Shown here in pieces: positions 1 through 10,708 of a stretch of 64,000 nucleotides of DNA. Position 1 is the stretch's first letter, and the number at the start of each line of letters is the position of its first letter. The position numbers and the translations under genes are program-made. The notes beneath the pieces are model-generated. The model was not told the origin of the DNA. It was given only the letters and a program-made list of their open reading frames with translations, and did no database searches. Origin of the DNA: an uncultured Clostridium sp. (lineage in GTDB: Bacteria > Bacillota > Clostridia > Clostridiales > Clostridiaceae); NCBI GenBank assembly GCA_934746015.1, contig CAKVEW010000014.1:20134-84133 (forward strand), read 5' to 3'.

Positions 1-65
1 TATGGAATAACACTTGCTACTTTTGTTTGTATTTCCACTAGTTCTAGAAAGCTTATAATATTCAT
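1..65 (-). CDS. UbiA-like prenyltransferase, N-terminal fragment
   Basis: Only the first 21 codons are in the window; the gene runs off the left edge. The start is an ATG at 65-63 with a strong AGGAGG-type site at about 72-78. The visible peptide contains the string LVEIQTKVASVIP, which resembles the N-terminus of clostridial UbiA/MenA-type prenyltransferases (membrane enzymes that attach prenyl chains to aromatic rings). That assignment comes from memory of the family and rests on very few residues. Confidence 0.4.
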   Translation of the reverse strand, partial: MNIISFLELVEIQTKVASVIP

Positions 66-105
66 CTCTTTTCCTCCTTTTGTTTATATTTCATATTTTA
101 ACATA

Positions 106-144
106 AACAAAAAAAGAAATTCAGCTATAATACTGAATTTCTTT
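106..144 (-). terminator. Rho-independent terminator of the ilv-leu operon
   Basis: A perfect 12-bp inverted repeat (113-124 with 133-144, stem AAAGAAATTCAG, 8-base loop) follows the ilvC stop codon on the minus strand. It runs directly into a T-rich tract when read in that direction. It should end the operon before the neighbouring gene at 65. Confidence 0.85.
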
Positions 145-173
145 CTAAAGCTTAAGCCATTTAATTTTAATTG

Positions 174-1190
<1,017 letters not shown>

Positions 1191-1197
1191 CTATTAT

Positions 1198-2868
1198 TTA
1201 AACATCTTCTTCACTTATTATTTCATTAATTGGTGCACCAGGTGCAACCATAGGAAATACTTTTTTATCATTGTGTATTACATAATCTATTACAACTGGT
1301 CCTTTATATTCTAGAGCTTCCTTTAACACAGGAAGAAGTTCCTCTTTCTCAAGGACTCTATATCCCTTACAACCAAAAGCTTCAGCTACCTTTACAAAAT
1401 CTGTTGTTCTATTTAAAGTCGTTGATGAATATCTTCCTTCATAGAAAAAGTTTTGCCACTGCCTTACCATTCCTAAAGAATTGTTATTTAGTATTATAAC
1501 TATTATAGGTAAATTATTTTTAGCTACTGTAGCTAGTTCATTGCAGTTCATTCCAAAACTTCCATCACCAGCAATATTAATTACTTGTTTATCCTTTAAT
1601 GCCATTTGTGCCCCAATTGAAGCACCTAACCCGTACCCCATAGTTCCAAGACCACCTGATGATATAAAAGTTCTTGGTGTCTTAAATTTAAAGAATTGAG
1701 AAGCCCACATTTGATGCTGACCAACTTCTGTTGTAAGAACAAAACTTCCATCATCTAACTCACTAAGCTTTCTAAATAAAAACTCTGGAGTTAATTCTCC
1801 TGTTTCAGAAGTTTCTTCAATATTTAAGGCTTTAAGCTCCCTCATCTTTTCAAGCCACTCTTCATTTTTCTTTTCTTTAAGAAGTGGAATTAATCTTTGA
1901 AGTACTATTTTTAAATCTCCAACTATAAATGAATCTACTTTTACATTTTTATTTATTTCTGCTGGATCTATATCTATATGAATTACTTTTGCATTTTTTA
2001 TATGATTATTACTGCTTATAACTCTATCACTAAACCTTGCACCAAGATTAATTAATAAATCACATTTGCTGGTTAGTATATTTGAAGCTTTACTTCCATG
2101 CATTCCTATCATCCCTGTATATAATGGATGATTATATGGCATTGATGACATTGCCATAAGAGAAGTTGCAACTGGTGAATTTATTTTATTAACTATTTCT
2201 TTGAGCTCTTCATAAGCTCCTGATGCTACTATTCCACCACCTGCATATATAAATGGCCTCTCTGCTTCATTAATTAATTTTGCTACACTTTCTAAAGCTT
2301 CCTTTGTTATATGTTTAGTTTTTCTCTGAACCTCTTTTGGAATTATTGGCTCATATATTGCTTTTGCTGCTGTTATATCTTTAGGTATATCTATTAATAC
2401 AGGTCCTGGTCTTCCTTCTTTTGCTATATAAAATGCTTCCCTTACTATTCTCTGCAAATCATTAACATCTTTAACAATATAATTGTGCTTTGTTATTGGC
2501 ATTGTAATTCCTGTAATATCAACCTCTTGGAAACTATCCTTTCCTAACAATGGCTTAGTTACATTTCCTGTAATAGCAACCATAGGAATCGAATCCATAT
2601 ATGCAGTTGCAATACCAGTAACTAAATTAGTTGCCCCAGGACCAGAAGTAGCTAAACAAACTCCAACCTTTCCAGTCGCCCTTGCATATCCATCAGCCGC
2701 ATGAGAAGCACCTTGTTCATGAGCAGTTAATATATGAGTAATTTTATCTCTATATTTATAAAGTTCATCATATATATTTAAAACAGCGCCACCTGGATAT
2801 CCGAATATTGTATCAACACCCTCATCTAAAAGGGATTTTATTAAAATTTCAGCTCCAGTTATAATCAT
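1198..2868 (-). CDS. ilvB: Acetolactate synthase, large subunit
   Basis: TPP-dependent condensation of two pyruvates, or pyruvate plus 2-oxobutyrate, the first common step to valine, leucine and isoleucine. The catalytic glutamate is in HEQGASHAADG (E51). The TPP-binding motif begins GDGSFGMN and ends NNN, as the family requires. The reading frame is open for 23 more codons upstream, but those lie in repeat-like DNA; the ATG at 2868 follows a GGGGGG site and begins the conserved MIITGAEIL, giving 556 residues. Its regulatory subunit ilvN is at the other end of the operon, six genes away. Confidence 0.97.
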   Translation of the reverse strand: MIITGAEILIKSLLDEGVDTIFGYPGGAVLNIYDELYKYRDKITHILTAHEQGASHAADGYARATGKVGVCLATSGPGATNLVTGIATAYMDSIPMVAITGNVTKPLLGKDSFQEVDITGITMPITKHNYIVKDVNDLQRIVREAFYIAKEGRPGPVLIDIPKDITAAKAIYEPIIPKEVQRKTKHITKEALESVAKLINEAERPFIYAGGGIVASGAYEELKEIVNKINSPVATSLMAMSSMPYNHPLYTGMIGMHGSKASNILTSKCDLLINLGARFSDRVISSNNHIKNAKVIHIDIDPAEINKNVKVDSFIVGDLKIVLQRLIPLLKEKKNEEWLEKMRELKALNIEETSETGELTPEFLFRKLSELDDGSFVLTTEVGQHQMWASQFFKFKTPRTFISSGGLGTMGYGLGASIGAQMALKDKQVINIAGDGSFGMNCNELATVAKNNLPIIVIILNNNSLGMVRQWQNFFYEGRYSSTTLNRTTDFVKVAEAFGCKGYRVLEKEELLPVLKEALEYKGPVVIDYVIHNDKKVFPMVAPGAPINEIISEEDV

Positions 2869-2887
2869 AAATACCCCCCTTTTTTGA

Positions 2888-3047
2888 AATGTAGAATTAA
2901 GAATGAAAAATGAAAAATTATGGATATAATTCAGCAAAGCTGAATTATTAAATTTTCTAAACTCCGAAGGAGTTTACTCCCTGATTCTACATTCTACATT
3001 TTACATTCTTCATTAATTCTTCATTCTTTCATTCTTTCATTTTTTCA
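2888..3047. repeat. Cloverleaf-type intergenic repeat, copy 1
   Basis: Fills the gap between ilvD and ilvB. The outer arms are degenerate AATGWARAATG units (left) and their complement (right), able to form a long imperfect stem. Enclosed are hairpin A (2926-2948, 10-bp stem ending TTCAGC, loop aaa) and hairpin B (2958-2976, TAAACTCC with GGAGTTTA, loop gaa). The right edge touches the ilvD stop codon. Confidence 0.85.
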
Positions 3048-4706
3048 TTATTTAAGTATTGCCCCTGTACTTGCAGAGCTTACTAATTTCGCATATCTTG
3101 CTAAGTATCCTTCTGTTACCTTTGGTGGTAATGGTTTGAAGTTCTTTCTTCTCTCTGCTAAAACTTCATCATCTACTAATAGTTCTAGTTTTCCATTTGG
3201 TATATCTATTGAAATAATATCTCCTTCTTCTACTAGTCCTATTGTTCCACCTTCAGCTGCTTCTGGAGAAATATGTCCAATTGCAGCTCCTTTAGTAGCT
3301 CCACTGAATCTTCCATCAGTTATAAGTGCTACATATTTATCTAAACCCATTCCCGCAATTGCTGATGTTGGTGATAGCATTTCTCTCATACCAGGACCAC
3401 CCTTTGGACCTTCATATCTAATTACTACTACATCACCCTTAACTATTTTTTTAGAAAGAATAGCTTCAATTGCATCCTCTTCTAAATCAAATACTCTTGC
3501 TGGTCCCTTATGAACTAACATTTCTTCTAATACTGCAGATTTCTTAACTACGGCTCCATCTTCTGCTAAATTCCCTCTTAATACCCTAATTCCACCAGTT
3601 GAACTAAATGGTTCATCTATATTCTTAATAATATTGTAATCAAGTACTTCTACTCCCTCTAAGTTTTCCTTATGAGTTTTAGATGTAGCTGTTACACAAT
3701 CTAAATCTAAAAGATCCTTCTTTGAAAGTTCCTTCATAACTGCTTGAATTCCACCAGCCCAATATAATTCTTCAATATGAGTATCTGAAGCTGGTGCTAA
3801 TCTACAAAGATTTGGTGTTACTTCTGATATTTCATTTATCATATCTAAATTTAAATCTACTTTTGCTTCATTTGCTATTGCTGTTAAATGAAGAACACTA
3901 TTTGTAGAACATCCTAAAGCCATATCTACAGTTAATGCATTTCTTATAGATTTTTCATTTACTATATCTCTTGGTTTAATATCTTTTTCTAATAAGTCCA
4001 TTATTTTCATACCTGCATATTTAGCAAGTCTCATTCTTTCTGAATATACTGCTGGTATTGTTCCATTTCCAGGTAACCCTAACCCTAAAACTTCTGCTAA
4101 ACAATTCATTGAATTTGCTGTAAACATACCTGAACATGATCCACATGTTGGACATGCCTTATTTTCCATATCACATAAATCACCCTCTAACATAGTTCCA
4201 TTCTCAAATGCCCCAACTGCTTCAAACATAGTTGAAAGAGATACGTCTTTACCCTTGAATTTACCGGCTAACATTGGTCCACCACTAATCACTATTGCTG
4301 GTATATTAAGTCTTAATGCAGCCATCATCATACCTGGTACAATCTTGTCACAGTTTGGAATTAATACTAATGCATCAAAGGCATGTGCCTTAACCATACA
4401 TTCTATAGTGTCTGCTATAAGTTCTCTTGTAACTAAGGAATATCTCATTCCTTCATGTCCCATTGCTATACCATCACATACTCCTATAGTTGGAAATACT
4501 ATTGGAGTGCCTCCAGACATAAGTACTCCCTTTTTAACTGATTCAACTATTTTATCTAAATTTATATGGCCTGCTATTATATCATTTTGTGAAGTTACAA
4601 CACCTATTAATGGTCTATTTATTTCTTCATCAGTTAACCCAGTTGCCTTTAATAATGATCTATGTGGTGCTTTTTGTGGACCTTTTTTTATCACATCACT
4701 CCTCAT
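3048..4706 (-). CDS. ilvD: Dihydroxy-acid dehydratase
   Basis: Dehydrates 2,3-dihydroxy acids to the 2-oxo acids that precede valine and isoleucine. Fe-S cluster cysteines are visible in PNCDKIVPG and in [17 protein letters not shown], as in the IlvD/Edd family. Length of 552 residues is normal. I chose the ATG at 4706 (MRSDVIKKG) over an in-frame GTG at 4715, because the GTG overlaps the AGAGGTG ribosome site. It lies 17 bases after leuB, so the two are probably translated in close succession. Confidence 0.97.
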   Translation of the reverse strand: MRSDVIKKGPQKAPHRSLLKATGLTDEEINRPLIGVVTSQNDIIAGHINLDKIVESVKKGVLMSGGTPIVFPTIGVCDGIAMGHEGMRYSLVTRELIADTIECMVKAHAFDALVLIPNCDKIVPGMMMAALRLNIPAIVISGGPMLAGKFKGKDVSLSTMFEAVGAFENGTMLEGDLCDMENKACPTCGSCSGMFTANSMNCLAEVLGLGLPGNGTIPAVYSERMRLAKYAGMKIMDLLEKDIKPRDIVNEKSIRNALTVDMALGCSTNSVLHLTAIANEAKVDLNLDMINEISEVTPNLCRLAPASDTHIEELYWAGGIQAVMKELSKKDLLDLDCVTATSKTHKENLEGVEVLDYNIIKNIDEPFSSTGGIRVLRGNLAEDGAVVKKSAVLEEMLVHKGPARVFDLEEDAIEAILSKKIVKGDVVVIRYEGPKGGPGMREMLSPTSAIAGMGLDKYVALITDGRFSGATKGAAIGHISPEAAEGGTIGLVEEGDIISIDIPNGKLELLVDDEVLAERRKNFKPLPPKVTEGYLARYAKLVSSASTGAILK

Positions 4707-4723
4707 ATATTTCACCTCTCACT

Positions 4724-5794
4724 TTATATATTTTCTAATACTAATTTTCCTATCTCACTAGTTCCAACTAGCTTCATTCCGTCACTCATTATATCCCCTG
4801 TTCTATACCCATCTTCTAAAGCCTTAACTACTGCACCTTCTATAATTCTTGCTTCATCTTCTAAATTAAAGCTGTATCTTAGCATCATTGCTGCCGAAAG
4901 TATAGTTGCTAATGGATTGGCAATTCCCTTTCCTGCTATATCTGGTGCACTACCATGTATAGGCTCATACATTCCAAACTTTCCTTCTCCTAAAGATGCT
5001 GAAGGTAACATCCCAATTGATCCTGTTATCATACTTGCCTCGTCTGATAAAATATCCCCAAACATATTAGAAGTGACTATTACATCAAATTGCTTTGGAT
5101 CTCTTACTAATTGCATAGAAGCATTATCCACATACATATGATTAACCTGAACTTTTGGATAATCTTTAGAAACTTCCTCTATAACACTTCTCCAAAGCCT
5201 TGAAGTTTCTAATATATTTGCTTTATCTACACTTGTAAGCTTTTTATCCCTTTTCATAGCTGTTTCAAATGCAATTTTAGCTATTCTTCTTACTTCATTC
5301 ACATTATATCTTTCAGTATCATAAGCACCCTGTATTCCATCTATCTCTTCTCTGCCTCTTTCGCCAAAATATATTCCCCCAGTCAGTTCCCTAACTACAC
5401 ATATATCTATACCATCCCCTATTATGCTATCCTTTAATGGAGATGCATCCTTTAATGGTGCATATAATAAAGCTGGTCTTAAATTACAATATAAGTTTAA
5501 TCCACCTCTTAATCCAAGTAATGCTTGTTCAGGTCTAACCTTTGCATTTAGATCATCCCATTTCGGACCACCCACTGCTCCAAGCAATACAGCATCTGCT
5601 TTTTTACAAGCCTCTAAAGTTTCCTTTGGAAGTGGTGTACCTTTTTCATCTATAGCACATCCTCCTGCTAATAAATACTCATATTCAAAGGTATGGTTAA
5701 ACTTATCCCCAACACAATTTAAAACATTCACAGTTTGTTCCACAACCTCTGGACCAATTCCGTCCCCAGGTATTACAGCTATTTTATAATTCAT
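4724..5794 (-). CDS. leuB: 3-isopropylmalate dehydrogenase
   Basis: NAD-dependent oxidative decarboxylation of 3-isopropylmalate in leucine synthesis. The isocitrate/isopropylmalate dehydrogenase signature is present as [19 protein letters not shown], with GDGIGPEV at the N-terminus and the family's metal and NAD-binding segments. 356 residues is typical. ATG start with a GGGGG site upstream. Because cimA is in the same operon, this enzyme may also act on the citramalate-derived methylmalate; that dual use is known in other organisms and is inferred here. Confidence 0.96.
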   Translation of the reverse strand: MNYKIAVIPGDGIGPEVVEQTVNVLNCVGDKFNHTFEYEYLLAGGCAIDEKGTPLPKETLEACKKADAVLLGAVGGPKWDDLNAKVRPEQALLGLRGGLNLYCNLRPALLYAPLKDASPLKDSIIGDGIDICVVRELTGGIYFGERGREEIDGIQGAYDTERYNVNEVRRIAKIAFETAMKRDKKLTSVDKANILETSRLWRSVIEEVSKDYPKVQVNHMYVDNASMQLVRDPKQFDVIVTSNMFGDILSDEASMITGSIGMLPSASLGEGKFGMYEPIHGSAPDIAGKGIANPLATILSAAMMLRYSFNLEDEARIIEGAVVKALEDGYRTGDIMSDGMKLVGTSEIGKLVLENI

Positions 5795-5811
5795 CTTTTA
5801 ACCCCCTTTTT

Positions 5812-5950
5812 AATGTAGAATGAAAAATGAAAAATTATTGTTATAATTCAGCAAAGCTGAATTATTAAATTTCTAAACTTCGCAGGAGTTTATTCCTTAA
5901 TTCTACATTCTACACTTTACATTCTTAATTACTTCTTCATTCTTTCATTT
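5812..5950. repeat. Cloverleaf-type intergenic repeat, copy 2
   Basis: Lies between leuD and leuB. Hairpin A is at 5843-5865 (same 10-bp CAGC stem and loop aaa as copy 1). Hairpin B is at 5874-5892 (TAAACTTC with GGAGTTTA, one G-T pair, loop gca). The outer arms consist of GAATGAAAAATG-type units and their complement. The right arm runs into the leuD reading frame and provides its last codons and stop. Confidence 0.85.
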
Positions 5951-6434
5951 TTTCATTCTTAATGTAGTTTACTAGTCCCCCGCAGTTTATTATTTTTTGC
6001 ATGAATTCTGGGAATGGTTCTCCTTGATATTCTTGATTTTTAGTATTATTTTTTATAATTCCTGTAGCAAAATCTATTTCTAAGTCGTCCCCTGCATCTA
6101 TTGCTTTAACTGCTTCATCGCATTCTAATATAGGCAATCCTATATTTATTGCATTTCTATAAAATATTCTTGCAAAAGTTGAAGCTATTACACAACTTAC
6201 TCCACTTTCCTTTATAGCTATTGGTGCATGCTCTCTTGATGAGCCACAACCAAAGTTCTTATTTGCAACTATAATATCTCCCTTTTGAACTTTCTTAGTA
6301 AATTCTTTATCTATATCTTCCATACAGTGTGCTGCTAATTCCTTTGGATCAGAGGTATTTAAATACCTTGCTGGAATTATTACATCTGTATCTACATTGT
6401 CTCCATATTTAAAAACTCTACCTTTTGCCTTCAT
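5937..6434 (-). CDS. leuD: 3-isopropylmalate dehydratase, small subunit
   Basis: Swivel subunit of the aconitase-like isomerase that pairs with LeuC. The substrate-recognition motif GCGSSREHA is present at about residues 62-70. ATG start with a GGGGG site. The last residues (NEKMKE) are encoded by the AATGAAAAAATG arm of a neighbouring repeat, so the protein's tail seems to have been replaced when the repeat arose. The functional core is complete, and 165 residues is within the family range. Confidence 0.96.
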   Translation of the reverse strand: MKAKGRVFKYGDNVDTDVIIPARYLNTSDPKELAAHCMEDIDKEFTKKVQKGDIIVANKNFGCGSSREHAPIAIKESGVSCVIASTFARIFYRNAINIGLPILECDEAVKAIDAGDDLEIDFATGIIKNNTKNQEYQGEPFPEFMQKIINCGGLVNYIKNEKMKE

Positions 6435-6453
6435 TTAAAATCCCCCTTTTTAT

Positions 6454-6565
6454 AATGTAAAATGCAGAATTAAGGATAATTCAGCATAGCTGAATTTGAA
6501 ATTTTATTTCTTAACTTAGCTTTGCTAAGTTATTTCCTTAATTTTTCATTTTTCATTCTTAATTT
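6454..6565. repeat. Cloverleaf-type intergenic repeat, copy 3
   Basis: Lies between leuC and leuD. Hairpin A at 6478-6496 is AATTCAGC with GCTGAATT, loop ata. Hairpin B at 6512-6532 is TAACTTAGC with GCTAAGTTA, loop ttt. The outer arms are shorter than in copy 1 but of the same AATGTAAAATG type. The right end reaches the leuC stop codon. Confidence 0.85.
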
Positions 6566-7824
6566 TTAATTTCTTCTGGGTTTGTTATTCTCCCTGTAAG
6601 TGCTGATGCTGCTGCAACCGCTGGACTTGCTAGATATACTTCTGATTCAACATGTCCCATTCTTCCTACGAAATTTCTATTTGTAGTTGAAACTGCTCTT
6701 TCACCTTTTGCTAGGATACCCATATGACCTCCTAAGCATGGCCCACAAGTTGATGTTGAGAATACTGCACCAGCTTCTACTAAGTCTTTTATTATTCCTT
6801 CTTCTAAAGCTTGAAGGTAGATTTTTTGAGTTCCAGGGAATACAATGCATCTAACTCCCTTTTTAATTTTTTTACCTTTTATTATATCTCTTGCAATTCT
6901 TAAGTCTGATATCCTACCATTTGTACAAGAACCTATAACTACTTGGTCTACTTCTACATCCCCAACATTATCTATAGTTCTCGTATTATCTGGTAAATGA
7001 GGGAAGGCTACTGTTGGTTTTAATGTGCTTAAGTCTATTTCATAAACTTCATCATACTCAGCATCCTCATCTGCTTCATAAACTTTCCACTCTCTATCTG
7101 AATGGTCTTTTAAATATTCAACTGTTACATCATCAACTGGGAAAATTCCATTTTTCCCACCTGCCTCAATAGCCATATTTGCCATTGTAAACCTATCATC
7201 TATTGAAAGATATTTTATTCCATCTCCAACAAACTCCATTGATTTGTATAAAGCTCCATCAACACCTATCATACCTATAATATGAAGAATTATGTCTTTA
7301 CCACTTATCCACTTAGCAGGCTTATTCTTTAAAACAAATTTTATTGCTGCTGGCACTTTAAACCAGCACTTACCTATAGCCATTCCAGCTGCCATATCTG
7401 TGGAACCTATTCCTGTTGAAAAAGCTCCTAAAGCTCCATAAGTACAAGTGTGTGAATCTGCCCCAATTACAACATCACCAGCAACTACTAGGCCTTTTTC
7501 TGGAATAAGACAATGTTCAATTCCCATTTCACCAACATCAAAGTAATTAGTTATATCCTTCTCTTTGGCAAATTCCCTTATCATTTTATTTTGTTCTGCT
7601 GCTTTTATATCTTTGTTTGGAGTGAAGTGATCAGGTACTATTGCTACCTTATCCTTATCAAAAACTTTTTCTAATTTTAATTTATAAAATTCATTAACTG
7701 CTACTGGTGATGTAATATCATTGCCTAACACTAAATTTAAATCTGCCTCAATTAGCTGCCCCGCCTTCACACTTTCTAATCCTGAATGGGCTGCAAGGAT
7801 TTTTTGAGTCATAGTCATACCCAT
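6559..7824 (-). CDS. leuC: 3-isopropylmalate dehydratase, large subunit
   Basis: Fe-S subunit of isopropylmalate isomerase. The cluster cysteines are visible in VIGSCTNGR and in [11 protein letters not shown], and the active-site stretch [20 protein letters not shown] is intact. At 421 residues it is the short (archaeal/clostridial) LeuC type. Its small subunit follows in the operon. I took the first ATG (MGMTMTQ), since the GGGGG site is 8 bases before it. It starts 17 bases after cimA and may serve both the isopropylmalate and citramalate routes. Confidence 0.96.
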   Translation of the reverse strand: MGMTMTQKILAAHSGLESVKAGQLIEADLNLVLGNDITSPVAVNEFYKLKLEKVFDKDKVAIVPDHFTPNKDIKAAEQNKMIREFAKEKDITNYFDVGEMGIEHCLIPEKGLVVAGDVVIGADSHTCTYGALGAFSTGIGSTDMAAGMAIGKCWFKVPAAIKFVLKNKPAKWISGKDIILHIIGMIGVDGALYKSMEFVGDGIKYLSIDDRFTMANMAIEAGGKNGIFPVDDVTVEYLKDHSDREWKVYEADEDAEYDEVYEIDLSTLKPTVAFPHLPDNTRTIDNVGDVEVDQVVIGSCTNGRISDLRIARDIIKGKKIKKGVRCIVFPGTQKIYLQALEEGIIKDLVEAGAVFSTSTCGPCLGGHMGILAKGERAVSTTNRNFVGRMGHVESEVYLASPAVAAASALTGRITNPEEIKN

Positions 7825-7841
7825 ATTTTTAGTCCCCCTTT

Positions 7842-9437
7842 TTAAAAATAAGTCTTTAATTTTTTTTCTATATCTTTTATTAATTTATATTCTATTGAAT
7901 CAACTAAAGCTATTAGACTAGCTTCTACAACATCTCTAGATACCCCAACAGTACTCCAATTTTCCATTCCATCTATTGATTCTATTAAAACCCTTACCTT
8001 TGCTCCTGTGGCACTTTCTGAATCTAAAACCCTAACCTTATAATCTATAAGCCTTACTTCTTTTAATTGTGGATAAAAATTTTCAAGTGCTTCTCTTAAA
8101 GCTTTATCTAAAGCATTAACAGGGCCATCTCCCTCTGCTGCTGTCATTTTATTTTTCCCTTCCACAACTACATTTATTAAAGCTGTTGATGTAAAATCCT
8201 TAGTATTCCAAGGTTGTTCCCCAATGGTTTTAAAATGTTTTAATTCAAAGAAAGGCTTATACTTCCCTATAGTCTTTCTAATTAAAAGTTCTACTGTGCC
8301 TTCTGCCCCTTCAAATTTATAGCCTTCATATTCTAATTCTTTAAGTCTATTAGTTATTTTTTCAACTTCAGCACTATCTCTAGTTATACTTGGAAATATC
8401 TTCTGAATTTCTTTTAAAATGGTACTTTTCCCACTTACTTCAGATACTAAGAATCTTCTATCATTTCCTACTATTTCTGGTTTTATATGCTCATAGGATT
8501 CTGGAGTTTTACAAATTGCATCTATATGCATTCCGCCCTTATGTGCAAAGGCTGATGCCCCTACATATGGCATATTATCTAAAAGTTTTATATTAGATAT
8601 TTCAGAAATATATTTTGCTGTCTTTGTAAGCTCTGAAATTTTATTTTCAGGAATGGCTTCATATCCAAGCTTTAATTGTAAGGTTGGTATTATAGATGAT
8701 AAATTTGCATTTCCACATCTTTCACCAACTCCTATAAATGTTCCTTGCACATGAGATACCCCACATTCTATAGCCATTATTGAATTGGCTACAGCCATTC
8801 CTATATCATTATGACAATGAATTCCTATCTTACCGCCTACTGAAGCTACTACTTCAGATACTATTTCTTGTATTTCAGAAGTTAAAGTTCCTCCATTAGT
8901 ATCACAAAGGGTTATTACATCTGCCCCAGCTTCCTTTGCTGACATTAATGTTTTTAAAGAATATTCTCTATTAGCCTTATATCCATCAAAGAAATGCTCT
9001 GCATCAAATACAACTTCTTTATTATGACTTTTAAGATATATTATAGAATCCCTTATCATATTTAAATTCTCATCTAATGATGTCTTTAATATTTCTTTTA
9101 CTTGAAAATCCCATGACTTACCGAAAATAACAACTACATCTGTATCTGCTTCTAATAAACTCTTTATATTATTGTCATCTTCAGCTTTAATATTTGCCTT
9201 CCTCGTTGCCCCAAAGGCTGATAACTTTGAGTTCTTAAGCTCTATTTCCCTCATTCTCTTAAAAAACTCCATATCCTTTGGATTAGATCCAGGATTACCA
9301 GCTTCTATATAAGAAACCCCCAGTTTATCTAAAGCAATAGCAACCTTTATCTTATCCTCAAGAGAAAATGAAATATCTTCACCCTGCGCCCCATCTCTTA
9401 ATGTAGAATCAAAGATTTCTATACACCTTTTGCTCAT
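7842..9437 (-). CDS. cimA: (R)-citramalate synthase
   Basis: Condenses pyruvate and acetyl-CoA to citramalate, the first step of a threonine-independent route to 2-oxobutyrate and isoleucine. The DRE-TIM metallolyase motif appears as [16 protein letters not shown] near residue 10, followed by [13 protein letters not shown], which fits the citramalate-synthase subgroup rather than LeuA. The metal-binding HCHND is further on. A LeuA-type allosteric dimer domain forms the C-terminal third. 531 residues fits. An isopropylmalate or homocitrate synthase is the main alternative; no separate leuA is in the window. Confidence 0.88.
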   Translation of the reverse strand: MSKRCIEIFDSTLRDGAQGEDISFSLEDKIKVAIALDKLGVSYIEAGNPGSNPKDMEFFKRMREIELKNSKLSAFGATRKANIKAEDDNNIKSLLEADTDVVVIFGKSWDFQVKEILKTSLDENLNMIRDSIIYLKSHNKEVVFDAEHFFDGYKANREYSLKTLMSAKEAGADVITLCDTNGGTLTSEIQEIVSEVVASVGGKIGIHCHNDIGMAVANSIMAIECGVSHVQGTFIGVGERCGNANLSSIIPTLQLKLGYEAIPENKISELTKTAKYISEISNIKLLDNMPYVGASAFAHKGGMHIDAICKTPESYEHIKPEIVGNDRRFLVSEVSGKSTILKEIQKIFPSITRDSAEVEKITNRLKELEYEGYKFEGAEGTVELLIRKTIGKYKPFFELKHFKTIGEQPWNTKDFTSTALINVVVEGKNKMTAAEGDGPVNALDKALREALENFYPQLKEVRLIDYKVRVLDSESATGAKVRVLIESIDGMENWSTVGVSRDVVEASLIALVDSIEYKLIKDIEKKLKTYF

Positions 9438-9455
9438 TGCTTACCCCCTTATTTA

Positions 9456-9592
9456 AATGTAGAATGTAAAATGAAGAATTAAGAATTAAGGATAATTCAG
9501 CATAGCTGAATTTTAATTTTCTATTTTATAACTTAGCTTTGCTAAGTTATTTCATTAATTTTACATTTTACATTTTTCATTCTTCATTATTA
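9456..9592. repeat. Cloverleaf-type intergenic repeat, copy 4
   Basis: Lies between ilvN and cimA. Hairpin A at 9494-9512 is AATTCAGC with GCTGAATT, loop ata. Hairpin B at 9528-9550 is ATAACTTAGC with GCTAAGTTAT, loop ttt. The outer arms are AATGTAGAATGTAAAATG-type units and their complement. The right edge meets the ilvN stop codon. Confidence 0.85.
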
Positions 9593-10102
9593 ATTAAAGT
9601 ATTGTCCATAATTAGTAATATCTTTATCTCCTCTTTCTAAGGCAGCTATTCCCGTTCTAACTATTTCTACAATTCCGTAGTCTTCCATTAGCTCTATTAG
9701 TGCATTAATCTTGCTATCATCACCTGTTAGCTCTATTGTTACGGTATTATGTGCTACATCTATTATCTTGCTTCTGAATATTTTTACTACTTCGTTTATT
9801 GCCCCTCTATTTTCTGGTGAAGCTTTTACTTTTATTAGTACTAGCTCCCTATACATTGAATATTCTGATTCTAATTCATGTACTCTTAAAACATCTTCTA
9901 GCTTATTAAGTTGTTTAGTAAATTGTTCTAAAACGTCATCATTCCCCATTAATACAATAGTCATCCTTGATATTTCTGGATTCTCTGTTCTTCCTACAGT
10001 TAAACTATCAATATTAAATCCACGTCTTGCAAATAGTCCTGAAACCCTAGTTAAAACCCCAGATGAATTTCTAACTAATACAGATAATACATGTCTTTCC
10101 AA
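9590..10102 (-). CDS. ilvN: Acetolactate synthase, small regulatory subunit
   Basis: Regulatory subunit that binds branched-chain amino acids and stimulates IlvB. An ACT domain occupies roughly residues 1-75, with the family string SGVLTRVSGLFARRGFNI; a C-terminal ACT-like half follows, giving 170 residues. The start is a TTG at 10102-10100, with a GGGGG site 8 bases upstream and no nearer ATG. It is the first gene after the leader and terminator, so attenuation acts directly before it. It is separated from ilvB by cimA, leuCDB and ilvD. Confidence 0.95.
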   Translation of the reverse strand: MERHVLSVLVRNSSGVLTRVSGLFARRGFNIDSLTVGRTENPEISRMTIVLMGNDDVLEQFTKQLNKLEDVLRVHELESEYSMYRELVLIKVKASPENRGAINEVVKIFRSKIIDVAHNTVTIELTGDDSKINALIELMEDYGIVEIVRTGIAALERGDKDITNYGQYFN

Positions 10103-10408
10103 ATTCTTAGCCCCCTTTTTAAAAAATTGTGTAAAAAAACCACCCTTAATGAAAGAATCATTATGGTGGTATATAATTCCGCCTTAATTTCTACAATCAC
10201 TAGGTTCAAACAAACCCTTGCCTATAACGGTGCTTACCGGTTATCACTTATTTATACTCCTTCGTACTTTCTGTGACACTGCTCAAGAGTGATTATTACT
10301 TAGTAAAGTATCCATTCTCACCTACCATGGACTCTCTGAAACTTTTAATCTAAATAAAGGTCTCCTTCATTGCATTTATAATCATAAGGACATATTAAGT
10401 TTTGTTAT
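10103..10408 (-). promoter_or_regulatory. T-box-like leader of the ilv-leu operon
   Basis: The transcribed leader before ilvN carries T-box features. Read on the minus strand, a stem I apex AGAGAGTCCATGGTAGGTGA is closed by ATGGA, and a conserved-looking AGCACCGTTATAGG precedes the antiterminator region. A strong terminator hairpin then stands before the gene. T-boxes read uncharged tRNA through a specifier codon and the CCA end. I could not fix the specifier (ATC, CTC and GTA are all near the right place). The usual GGTGG core is replaced by GGCGG at about 10180-10184. Confidence 0.75.
10132..10170 (-). terminator. Leader terminator of the ilv-leu T-box
   Basis: The stem pairs ACCACC with GGTGGT (10139-10144, 10165-10170) and TAATGA with TCATTA inside it. 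On the minus strand a run of seven T follows at once. It lies between the putative antiterminator and the ilvN start, as needed for transcription attenuation. Confidence 0.85.
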
Positions 10409-10415
10409 TGCTAAA

Positions 10416-10444
10416 ATTTTACTACCCATCTCATCCTATGTCAA
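10416..10444 (-). promoter_or_regulatory. Sigma-A promoter of the ilv-leu operon
   Basis: On the minus strand there is a -35 TTGACA (10444-10439), a 17-base spacer and a -10 TAAAAT (10421-10416). Transcription would start near 10409, just before the T-box leader. A second TTGACA at 10467-10462 has no good -10 partner. Confidence 0.8.
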
Positions 10445-10469
10445 GAATTTTAAGAAAACTTTGTCAAAT

Positions 10470-10708
10470 CACTTTTTGAATGCTTTTTTAGATATACTTT
10501 ATTACTGTTTTATTAATATTATCATAATATTATTGACTAATTAATAACATTTTCTATTATTCTATATTTATATTTTGTATTTATTATATATAAATTAACA
10601 AATTAATTTGTGTATAATAAATGTATAATTTAATAATAAATGTTAAATATTTTCATAAAATATGTAAATAATAATAGTTTACTTTAATTCTCGTAACTAT
10701 ATAGATCA
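10470..10708. other. AT-rich gap without a gene
   Basis: Extremely AT-rich DNA between the ilv promoter and the terminator of the dioxygenase gene. No reading frame, repeat or conserved signal was recognised. It may act as an upstream element for the strong ilv promoter, but nothing in the sequence proves it. Confidence 0.5.

Noticed and set aside
2869..2937. N-terminal extension of ilvB by 23 codons
   Set aside because: The extension lies over the ribosome site and part of a repeat arm; the ATG at 2868 has the correct spacing and starts the conserved protein.
3000..3047. Short tandem units (cattctttcattctttcatt) considered as CRISPR or microsatellite
   Set aside because: Units are degenerate and pair with the opposite arm of the same element, so they are arms of the cloverleaf repeat.
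3136..5789. Long plus-strand frames opposite ilvD and leuB
   Set aside because: Ser/Pro-rich translations typical of the antisense of these genes; no ribosome sites.
10091..10276. Open frame on the plus strand over the T-box leader
   Set aside because: No ribosome site, and it is antisense to a leader with clear regulatory structure.
10462..10467. Upstream TTGACA as alternative ilv -35
   Set aside because: No -10-like hexamer at 16-18 bases; the TTGACA at 10444-10439 has TAAAAT at 17.
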